Shown: positions 7,485-13,394 of the stretch, piece by piece | Numbering within the stretch: the first letter of the stretch is position 1 | Layout of the letters: every line of letters starts with the position of its first letter | NCBI GenBank assembly: GCA_900552715.1 | Contig: USAV01000021.1 | Coordinates: 1 to 22,226, forward strand | Reading direction: 5' to 3' | Source: an uncultured Veillonella sp. | Lineage (GTDB): Bacteria > Bacillota > Negativicutes > Veillonellales > Veillonellaceae | DNA: 22,226 nt | Translations under genes and position numbers: made by a program | The notes under the pieces: generated by a model | Database searches by the model: none | The model's input: the letters and a program-made list of their open reading frames with translations, nothing else | What the model was told of the DNA's origin: nothing

Positions 7485-10073
7485 ATGCTTATCAATCGTG
7501 AACAACAACGCGTTATTGATGAAGTTGAACAGAATATCCTCTTGTTAGCGTCCGCTGGGACGGGAAAAACGAATACACTTGCTTATCGAGTGGCTCACCT
7601 CATCGAGGGCGGCTATGCGAAGGCGGAGAATATCTTGTGCATGACCTTTACGAACAAGGCGGCAAAGGAGATGAAAGACCGCATTCAATCGCTCGTAGGC
7701 AGTCATGCAAAGGCTGTGGAGGTTAGTACATTCCACAGCTTTTGCTTTTTCGTACTCCAACAAGAGGGTAAGCGCAATGAAACCTTGTATACGGATGTAA
7801 CGATCTTTGATGAAGAGGATTGCAAGGAATTGTCTGAACCGTATCGTCCAGGTAAGTTGCGAGAAATGTCCTTTGCCAACATCATCGGTATGGTAAAAGA
7901 ATATCGTTCCTTATATGGCTTTTATTCTGATGATCTCGTAGGCGATTATAAACGGACTATTGATCGTTTGCAAAAGGAACAGCGTCCTGCTATTGAGCAA
8001 CAGTTCTCTAGTTTTGGGAATGTTCTTTATAGTGAACTCCATGACTTCTTGAACCATGGTCACGAATGGATTGCCGCCTATGATGAAAGCTTAGCCTCCG
8101 TACATGGCCTAGATTTTACGGACCTTATCTGTGGTGTTCATCGTCTATTCCAAGATCCTGTAGTTCGAGAACGTTGGAGCAGTCGTTATAGTTATATCTC
8201 TGTTGATGAAATGCAAGATACCGGTGTACTAGAGTACAAGGTACTTGAAATGCTTTGGGAAGGTAATCACGTCCTATTATGTGGGGACTATTTCCAAACC
8301 ATATACGAGTGGCGTGGGTCTGATCCATTCCGTTTACTCAAGCAATTTGATGCGGAATTTAAGCCTTTAAAAATCATTTTCTACGAAAACTACCGCTCTA
8401 ACTGGACGCTTTTTACGATGGCCTTCAAAACATTGCAGAATATGTTCCCTGATCTGGTAGGTTCTATCTATACTGAATTGCCTCGCGCCAATAGTGAAAG
8501 AAAGGGCAAGCCTGTTCTCATAAAAGGCTGTAAAAACAGCTATCTTGAGGGACGATATATCTATGAAGCTATCTGCGCCTTGCCAAAGGATGCCAATATT
8601 GGCGTTTTAGTGCGGGATAATAAAAAGGCGCAACGGCTGAGCGACTCCTTTGAACGCCTGAACAACGAAAAGGCTGAAGATGAACGCCGTCACTTTATGA
8701 TCATTGACGAGTTTAAATTCTTTAGACGTCAAGAAATCAAAGACGTTATGGCTTACTTTAAATTGCTTATGAACCCGAATGACTCCGTCAGCGCTAAGCG
8801 TATTATAAAACGCTATGTTGCTGGTATCGGTGACGCGCGTATAGCCGCTATTGAAAGCCCTGAGACGCGGCAAGTGGGCTTAAAATTGACGGACTTTATG
8901 GATATGCCTATCTTTGAGGCAGAGCCTTATGCGAAGCTCGTCAGTGGTTTAGAAAATCATGAGGTTGTGGTGTATGATGTAGAAAGTACGGGTACCGATA
9001 CGTCTCAGGATCGCATCATTCAAATTGCAGCCATCCGCATCGATGAAAATGGGCAGGTCCTAGAAACCTTTGAACGCTTTATCAACCCCGGCGTACCTGT
9101 GGGACAATCCGAAGAGGTACACGGCTTTTCGGATGCGTATTTACAGGAACACGGCGAAGAGCCAGCTATAGTGCTACAAGCCTTTAAGGAATTCTCCAAG
9201 AATGCTATTATCGTAGGCCACAATGTAAACTACGATGTGACCATCTTTACTAATGAATTGGCACGCCATAATTTAGGTAATCCAGAATTCAAGGCTATCT
9301 ACGATACACTCGATATTTACCGTCGTTTCTATCCTAATTTGCCAAATCATAAACTGGGCTTCCTAGCATCAGAGTTTCCTATCAATCATGAGCCTACGCA
9401 CAATGCGATGGACGATATCTTGGCCACAGCACAGCTCTTAATCTATGCAGTAAAAGAAAATATCGTGCCTACAACGACTGGGCGTATGGTGGCAATTAAC
9501 AAGTATAAGGCTGCTTTTACCAATATTGCGTCCCAAATGGCAACATTACGTAGAAAGGCCTATACGGAATTGCCAACGAAGTTATTGGCGTACATAATGA
9601 ATCAAATGGGGGTTCTAGAATACTATAAATCCCATGGGGAAGCGGCAAAGGTAGAGCATATACGGGATCTCTATCGCATTATGGAAAAACTTGATGCGGC
9701 CTATGAAGGTCCAGCTGGATTAGCTCGATTAAATCAAATCTTGCAGATGGCGGCCCTTACCGCAGGTGAGCCAGCTCAACAAGTACGAAACGAAGACCGT
9801 ATTCCTATCATTACCATCCACCAAGCGAAGGGGAGCGAGTTTGACCACGTGTTCTTGGCAGGACTCAATGAAGGCACCTTCCCAAGTCCTTTTGCCATCG
9901 CAGAAGGTCGTGAAGACGAAGAAAAGCGCTTGTTCTATGTGGCTATTACACGACCTAAACAAGAGCTGACTATTACCTTTGAACAAACGAATATACGTGG
10001 TCGAGCTGTTCAACCAAGCTCGCTGCTGAACTACATGCCACGAGACCCTGAGCTCGTAGAAAGGAGATACTAA
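7485..10073 (+). CDS. UvrD/PcrA-type superfamily 1 helicase with an internal DEDDh 3'-5' exonuclease domain
   Basis: An 862-residue protein. Helicase motifs: Q motif (NREQQ, 4-8), Walker A ASAGTGKT (22-29), motif Ia TFTNKAAKEM, motif II DEMQD (241-245), motif III GDYFQTIYEWRGS, motif IV YENYRSN, and near the C-terminus motif V ITIHQAKGSEFDHVFL and motif VI EEKRLFYVAITRPK. A complete DnaQ-like exonuclease domain (about 494-660) interrupts the 2B-like region: Exo I D498/E500 (YDVESTGTD), Exo II D584 (GHNVNYD), Exo III H639 and D644 (HNAMDD). All catalytic residues of both activities are present, so it should unwind DNA 3'-5' and trim 3' ends. AGGAGG overlaps the bofA stop and sets the ATG. Operon position between recR and the pseudouridine synthase suggests DNA repair or replication-fork work. 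The domain order differs from standard PcrA, Rep and RecB. Confidence 0.9.
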   Translation: MLINREQQRVIDEVEQNILLLASAGTGKTNTLAYRVAHLIEGGYAKAENILCMTFTNKAAKEMKDRIQSLVGSHAKAVEVSTFHSFCFFVLQQEGKRNETLYTDVTIFDEEDCKELSEPYRPGKLREMSFANIIGMVKEYRSLYGFYSDDLVGDYKRTIDRLQKEQRPAIEQQFSSFGNVLYSELHDFLNHGHEWIAAYDESLASVHGLDFTDLICGVHRLFQDPVVRERWSSRYSYISVDEMQDTGVLEYKVLEMLWEGNHVLLCGDYFQTIYEWRGSDPFRLLKQFDAEFKPLKIIFYENYRSNWTLFTMAFKTLQNMFPDLVGSIYTELPRANSERKGKPVLIKGCKNSYLEGRYIYEAICALPKDANIGVLVRDNKKAQRLSDSFERLNNEKAEDERRHFMIIDEFKFFRRQEIKDVMAYFKLLMNPNDSVSAKRIIKRYVAGIGDARIAAIESPETRQVGLKLTDFMDMPIFEAEPYAKLVSGLENHEVVVYDVESTGTDTSQDRIIQIAAIRIDENGQVLETFERFINPGVPVGQSEEVHGFSDAYLQEHGEEPAIVLQAFKEFSKNAIIVGHNVNYDVTIFTNELARHNLGNPEFKAIYDTLDIYRRFYPNLPNHKLGFLASEFPINHEPTHNAMDDILATAQLLIYAVKENIVPTTTGRMVAINKYKAAFTNIASQMATLRRKAYTELPTKLLAYIMNQMGVLEYYKSHGEAAKVEHIRDLYRIMEKLDAAYEGPAGLARLNQILQMAALTAGEPAQQVRNEDRIPIITIHQAKGSEFDHVFLAGLNEGTFPSPFAIAEGREDEEKRLFYVAITRPKQELTITFEQTNIRGRAVQPSSLLNYMPRDPELVERRY

Positions 10074-11077
10074 TGGCGCGAAAAACACATCGTCCAGACG
10101 ATATTTTGTGGACTGTCACTGCCGCAGATATAGAGGCTACACGTCGTGAAAAAACTGAGGTTACACTTGGTGCGGTACTAGATACTCGATATCCTCGTAA
10201 GTCCTTAGTTAAGCTATTTGAGGAAAAACTAATCCATATCAATGGCCATAAGGCGACGCCAAAGGATGTTATCTCCGAAGGTAATGAGATTTGGATTGCT
10301 ATGGCTAAGGAAAAAATCGATTACGAACCAATTGAAATGGATCTACATATCTTATATGAAGATGATGATCTCCTCATCGTGGATAAGCCAGCAGGTCTGA
10401 CAGTAAACTCTAAAGACCAAGTATCTCTTGCTAATGGGGTAGCGTATTACTTCAAAGAAAATGGCATTAAGCGTAAGGTGCGTTTCTTAAACCGCTTAGA
10501 TAGAGATACAACGGGGTGCATTGTAATTGCTAAAAGCGGTTTAGCCCAAAGTCTTTATCAACAGCAAATGGACGATAATACCTTTGAGAAGTGGTACATG
10601 GCTGCTGTAGAGGGTATTGTAGAAGTTGATGAAGACTCTTTAGTATTGCCGATGGAGCGCAGTGCTGATGGGATTCATTATGAAGTCAATCCAAAGGGGA
10701 AGGAAACGCGTACTGATTTTTCCGTCCTATGTAGACATTCTTCACAGCCTGTGGATAACTATGTGCATAAGTTGGTAAATTCTGTGGATATAGCTCAAGA
10801 AAATGTGGATATAGAATTACAAAATGTGGATAAACATGGTGCAAATGTGGACAAATCTGTGCATAACTCCCGGAAAAGTGGATATACAGAGGTTTTAGTT
10901 CGTTTGTACACAGGGAAAACACATCAAATTCGTGTAGCTTTTAGCCATATAGGTCACCCTCTTGTGGGGGATATCTTATACGGTGCACAACCAACGGAAC
11001 AGCCCTTCCAATTGCGGGCTCAGAAGGTAATATTTACACACATGCGCACAGGGGAGCGTATTACGGTTACCGCGTAA
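10073..11077 (+). CDS. RluA-family RNA pseudouridine synthase with an in-frame repeat insertion
   Basis: A 334-residue protein that should convert a uridine in rRNA or tRNA to pseudouridine. Seen in order: an S4-like N-terminal region (about 29-75), the synthase core starting ILYEDDDLLIVDKPAGLTVN, the catalytic motif NRLDRDTTG with Asp143 as nucleophile, and the late RLYTGKTHQIRVAFSHIGHPLVGD motif. Between the strand ending near SVLCRHSSQ (about 225) and GYTEVLVRL (about 271) lies a 45-residue insertion rich in Val-Asp and Val-His pairs, several spaced seven residues apart, which I would not expect in this family. It is encoded by the DnaA-box-like array described separately. The ATG overlaps the helicase stop (TAATG) and has GAAAGGAG upstream, so it is translationally coupled. 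The target nucleotide cannot be told from sequence, so no symbol is given. Confidence 0.88.
   Translation: MARKTHRPDDILWTVTAADIEATRREKTEVTLGAVLDTRYPRKSLVKLFEEKLIHINGHKATPKDVISEGNEIWIAMAKEKIDYEPIEMDLHILYEDDDLLIVDKPAGLTVNSKDQVSLANGVAYYFKENGIKRKVRFLNRLDRDTTGCIVIAKSGLAQSLYQQQMDDNTFEKWYMAAVEGIVEVDEDSLVLPMERSADGIHYEVNPKGKETRTDFSVLCRHSSQPVDNYVHKLVNSVDIAQENVDIELQNVDKHGANVDKSVHNSRKSGYTEVLVRLYTGKTHQIRVAFSHIGHPLVGDILYGAQPTEQPFQLRAQKVIFTHMRTGERITVTA
10750..10885 (+). promoter_or_regulatory. Intragenic cluster of DnaA-box-like 9-mers, partly on a 21-bp period
   Basis: Reading TGTGGATAA as the complement of the DnaA box TTATCCACA, one strand carries exact boxes at 10750 and 10825; TGTGCATAA (fits TTATNCACA) at 10762 and 10858; TGTGGATAT (one mismatch) at 10783 and 10804; TGTGGACAA (one mismatch) at 10846; and AGTGGATAT (two mismatches) at 10877. 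Starts at 10762, 10783, 10804, 10825 and 10846 are exactly 21 bp apart, with outer boxes 12 bp beyond each end of that run. An opposite-strand near-match TTGTACACA lies at 10904. Box matches and spacing are read directly. DnaA binding, and a role in titrating or reactivating DnaA as known for datA, DARS and the B. subtilis DnaA-box clusters, are inferred. Confidence 0.75.
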
Positions 11078-11092
11078 ATTGATCTGATTACA

Positions 11093-11180
11093 TTATTGTT
11101 AACAATAAATCTGTCCTATATATTGTGAAGTCACAATACATCAAATATTCTAATTGAGAATTGAGAATTATTGATAATTC
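11093..11180. promoter_or_regulatory. Three consecutive dyads upstream of the cation efflux gene (candidate operators)
   Basis: TTATTGTTAACAATAA (11093-11108) is a perfect 16-bp palindrome. TATTGTGA-AG-TCACAATA (11121-11138) is a perfect 8+8 dyad. GAATTATTGATAATTC (11165-11180) is an almost perfect dyad, preceded by GAGAATT direct repeats, and somewhat recalls Fur-type boxes. None is followed by a T run, so they are better operators than terminators. The regulators are unknown. Confidence 0.45.
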
Positions 11181-11221
11181 AGTGATTACAATAATTTTAT
11201 AAAAATTTTTCAAAAAATATA

Positions 11222-11250
11222 ATGACAAATGATAATCGATAAGCTATAAT
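11222..11250 (+). promoter_or_regulatory. Promoter of the cation efflux gene
   Basis: ATGACA (11222-11227) and TATAAT (11245-11250) are 17 bp apart, placing the transcript start near 11257. TGATAATCGATAA lies between the boxes and could be a metal-regulator half-site. Confidence 0.7.
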
Positions 11251-11260
11251 AAGAACATAG

Positions 11261-11284
11261 ATAAATCGATAGGCTTCGATTTAT
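11261..11284 (+). promoter_or_regulatory. Perfect 9-bp inverted repeat at the start of the cation efflux mRNA
   Basis: ATAAATCGA and TCGATTTAT (11261-11269 and 11276-11284) flank a 6-base spacer. It lies just after the expected transcription start and about 30 bases before the start codon, fitting a repressor operator or a 5' UTR hairpin. Confidence 0.5.
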
Positions 11285-11315
11285 GGCTTAGTGAAATGAA
11301 TGTATGAGGTGTAGT

Positions 11316-12440
11316 ATGATTTTGCAAGAAAATAGTGCAGCACGTAATCGGGGGATTACGCTTGCTAGTATAAAAGGAATTATAGGTAACGTTGTTCTCG
11401 TTATCTTTAAAATGATTGTAGGCCTTGCGTCTAACTCCATCGCTATCATCCTTGATGCGGTAAACAACTTAACAGACGTATTGTCCTCTGTATTGACTAT
11501 CGTTGGTACAAAATTAGCCGCTAAAGGGGCCGATAAGGAGCATCCTTTTGGTCATGGTCGTATAGAATATATGACCACCATGGCCATTGCTTTCATCATC
11601 CTTGGTGCAGGTATCGGATCTCTTAAAGAATCTATAGATAAAATCCTTCATCCTGAGGTATCTACCTTTGATATTCCAAGCCTCGTTATCATTGCCGTTG
11701 CTATCGTTGTGAAAGTAGTGATGGGCCGCTATATCAAGGCACAAGGCGAGAAATACAAATCTGATGCGCTTGTAGCCTCTGGTATAGATGCGTTATTTGA
11801 TGCGGTGATTACCTTTGCCACATTGATATCTGCAGGCTTAGTATTCTTCTTTAACTTTGACATTCAAGGCTATGTAGGCGCAGCAATCTCTATTTTGATT
11901 TTGAAAGCTGCTTATGACATTTTAAAAGAAATGTACAATCATTTACTTGGTATTCGTGCAGATGATAACTTAATCCGCGATATTAAAGAAACTATCGCAC
12001 AACATCCAAATGTAGGTGGTGTATATGACTTGGTTTTGAATAGCTACGGACCTGGTGAAACAATTGGTTCCGTCCATGTTTCCGTTCCAGATTCGATGAC
12101 TATGGCCGAGGTGCATCCATTAACTAAGGGCATTGCAGTTCATCTTTATAAAAAGTTTGGCATTAATATGACCGTTGGTGTCTATGCTGAAAACAAACCG
12201 AGTGTAGAAGTGCTTGAAATTAGAAAAGCGCTAGATCAAGTTATTAGCTTATATACACATGTTGTACAAGTACATGCCTTCTATGTTCAAGAAGAAAAGA
12301 AAGTTATCTACTACGATATTATCTTTGACTTTGACGAAGAAGATCCGCATGGTACACTAGAAAAAATTAAAGCAGAAATGCAAAAACGCTGTCCTGACTA
12401 TGTACAATTCGCTATTGTAGATACAGACTTTAGTAACTAA
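11316..12440 (+). CDS. Cation diffusion facilitator (CDF) family metal exporter
   Basis: A 374-residue inner-membrane protein that should export divalent metal (zinc, iron, manganese or similar) in exchange for protons. The N-terminal half has about six spans. The TM2 metal-site pattern DAVNNLTD, the cytosolic HPFGHGRIEY loop and the TM5 pattern SGIDALFDA are classic CDF signatures. The cytoplasmic C-terminal domain (about 205-290) has the CDF ferredoxin-like form (HPNVGGVYDLVLNSYGPG, VSVPDSMTMAEVH), followed by an extra roughly 75-residue domain (KPSVEVLEIRKALDQ onwards). Residues do not settle the substrate. The start at 11316 is preferred because GAGGTG (11307-11312) is correctly spaced; an in-frame ATG at 11304 lacks a ribosome binding site. 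It stands alone between dyad-rich control DNA and a terminator. Confidence 0.9.
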   Translation: MILQENSAARNRGITLASIKGIIGNVVLVIFKMIVGLASNSIAIILDAVNNLTDVLSSVLTIVGTKLAAKGADKEHPFGHGRIEYMTTMAIAFIILGAGIGSLKESIDKILHPEVSTFDIPSLVIIAVAIVVKVVMGRYIKAQGEKYKSDALVASGIDALFDAVITFATLISAGLVFFFNFDIQGYVGAAISILILKAAYDILKEMYNHLLGIRADDNLIRDIKETIAQHPNVGGVYDLVLNSYGPGETIGSVHVSVPDSMTMAEVHPLTKGIAVHLYKKFGINMTVGVYAENKPSVEVLEIRKALDQVISLYTHVVQVHAFYVQEEKKVIYYDIIFDFDEEDPHGTLEKIKAEMQKRCPDYVQFAIVDTDFSN

Positions 12441-12453
12441 TAGAATAAATAAA

Positions 12454-12513
12454 GGCTTCAACCAATCATCGACGAAAATATTTCGCCAAGAAATGGTTGA
12501 AGCCCTTTCTTTT
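12454..12513 (+). terminator. Long-stem Rho-independent terminator after the CDF gene
   Basis: A perfect 11-bp stem GGCTTCAACCA / TGGTTGAAGCC (12454-12464 with 12494-12504) encloses an inner hairpin CGAAA-ATA-TTTCG (12473-12485). It is followed by CTTTCTTTT. Confidence 0.8.
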
Positions 12514-12590
12514 ACTAGGCTATAGATTTAGTTATCCTATGAGTACGAGAGGTGGTTTTATGTTGGAATGGAACCAGGTTATTAAGAATT

Positions 12591-12617
12591 TAAGTTTATA
12601 AGAATATAAGTTTATAA
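12591..12617 (+). repeat. Direct repeat upstream of the secreted YezG-like gene
   Basis: TAAGTTTATAA occurs at 12591-12601 and again at 12607-12617, a 16-bp period, ending 12 bases before a -35 box. The placement suits an activator or repressor binding pair. It could also be chance in A+T-rich DNA. Confidence 0.35.
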
Positions 12618-12629
12618 AAATAGACTAAC

Positions 12630-12658
12630 TTGAAATTTATGCACTAAGTGAATATAAT
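12630..12658 (+). promoter_or_regulatory. Promoter of the secreted YezG-like gene
   Basis: TTGAAA (12630-12635) and TATAAT (12653-12658) are 17 bp apart, about 50 bases before the chosen start codon. Confidence 0.75.
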
Positions 12659-12710
12659 ATATTGTATAAAATATAATTTGTTTAGGGAATCCTATATGAG
12701 GAGAGATAGA

Positions 12711-13283
12711 ATGAAGAAATTTGCTCTTACAACACTAGCTGTAATGGCGGCCGTTGGTGTGTTGGCGGTTCAGCCTGCAGATGCGAAGAAGGTACAACAA
12801 GATTCTGCGGTATCACCTATTGAAATGCCTATGAATGATGAAATTCAACAGGTTAATGGTGTATCCAAGTCTACCAATAAAGAGACACAACGTTTATCTA
12901 ATAAGTTAGCAGATGCTACGAGAGTGATGATTAAGAAGAATTGGAAGACTATCTATATTAAAGCAGTGCCTACAGGAGATAAAGCGGCTGTACGTTTCTA
13001 TTACACAGATAAAAATGGTCAAGTATATAATGGCCAAGTCATTAGAAATACAGGCCTATCTAAAGGCAAATATATGACAGGTTCTTTACGACAAGTTGAA
13101 GCGTTACAAGAATTGGTAAACCATTTGCAACAGAATGGACAAGAGGTACCATCCTCTATTGATCTTATTATTACTCAAGGCGGATACCGTACTAAGACAA
13201 TCTTCAATTATGGTGAAGACACAAGCAATCTACCAGCCTACCAACAACAATATGAACAACAAAACTTCCCTACAATGAAGTAA
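12711..13283 (+). CDS. Secreted protein with a YezG/DUF600-like domain, function unknown
   Basis: A 190-residue protein. The ATG at 12711 is chosen because GAGGAG (12698-12703) precedes it by 7 bases and it begins a clear signal peptide: a MKK start, hydrophobic core, and likely cleavage after QPADA near residue 25. The open frame extends to a GTG at 12648, but that overlaps the -10 box. Residues 60-180 (NWKTIYIKAVP, AAVRFYYTDKNGQVYNG, LVNHLQQNGQEVPSSIDLII, FNYGED) resemble the YezG/DUF600 family, whose studied members are cytoplasmic immunity proteins against LXG-type toxins. A signal peptide on that fold is odd, and no toxin gene is next to it. The family match is from memory of the motif pattern and is moderate. 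The gene is monocistronic, with its own promoter and terminator. Confidence 0.8.
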   Translation: MKKFALTTLAVMAAVGVLAVQPADAKKVQQDSAVSPIEMPMNDEIQQVNGVSKSTNKETQRLSNKLADATRVMIKKNWKTIYIKAVPTGDKAAVRFYYTDKNGQVYNGQVIRNTGLSKGKYMTGSLRQVEALQELVNHLQQNGQEVPSSIDLIITQGGYRTKTIFNYGEDTSNLPAYQQQYEQQNFPTMK

Positions 13284-13304
13284 GATGTATTTTTAGAATT
13301 TTTT

Positions 13305-13334
13305 TTGTTAAAAGAATATCAGACACTCTATAAT
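13305..13334 (+). promoter_or_regulatory. Possible orphan promoter just before a terminator hairpin
   Basis: TTGTTA (13305-13310) and TATAAT (13329-13334) are 18 bp apart. The predicted start (about 13341) is directly before the bidirectional hairpin at 13346-13391, so any transcript would be a roughly 50-nt structured RNA. This may be chance. Confidence 0.3.
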
Positions 13335-13345
13335 GCAACGGATGA

Positions 13346-13391
13346 AAAAGACACCCTGTCAACTGCAATGCAGTTTAGCAGGGTGTCTTTT
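13346..13391. terminator. Bidirectional terminator between the secreted gene and cycA
   Basis: AAAAGACACCCTG / CAGGGTGTCTTTT (13346-13358 with 13379-13391) is a perfect 13-bp stem with A and T runs on both sides. A nested perfect hairpin AACTGC-AAT-GCAGTT sits in its loop. It serves the plus-strand gene ending at 13283 and the minus-strand permease ending at 13395. Confidence 0.88.
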
Positions 13392-13394
13392 GTA

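Noticed and set aside
10750..10885. CRISPR-like or simple tandem repeat reading of the 21-bp periodic region
   Set aside because: Only the 9-mer and some trailing A are kept, there are no long identical repeats with unique spacers, and the region is inside an intact coding frame. DnaA boxes explain it better.
11093..11108. Palindrome as the terminator of the dnaX-to-rluA operon
   Set aside because: It is a pure A+T dyad with no loop and no following T run. No convincing intrinsic terminator for this operon was found.
11304..11315. Earlier ATG for the CDF exporter
   Set aside because: No ribosome binding site precedes it, and the GAGGTG signal is correctly spaced for 11316.
12560..12601. 13-codon open frame (MLEWNQVIKNLSL) with a good ribosome binding site
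   Set aside because: It is too short to support as a gene, has no clear promoter of its own, and may be a relic. It is noted only as spacer content.
12648..12710. GTG start extending the secreted YezG-like protein by 21 residues
   Set aside because: The GTG overlaps the promoter region and has no ribosome binding site. The ATG at 12711 has GAGGAG and begins the signal peptide.
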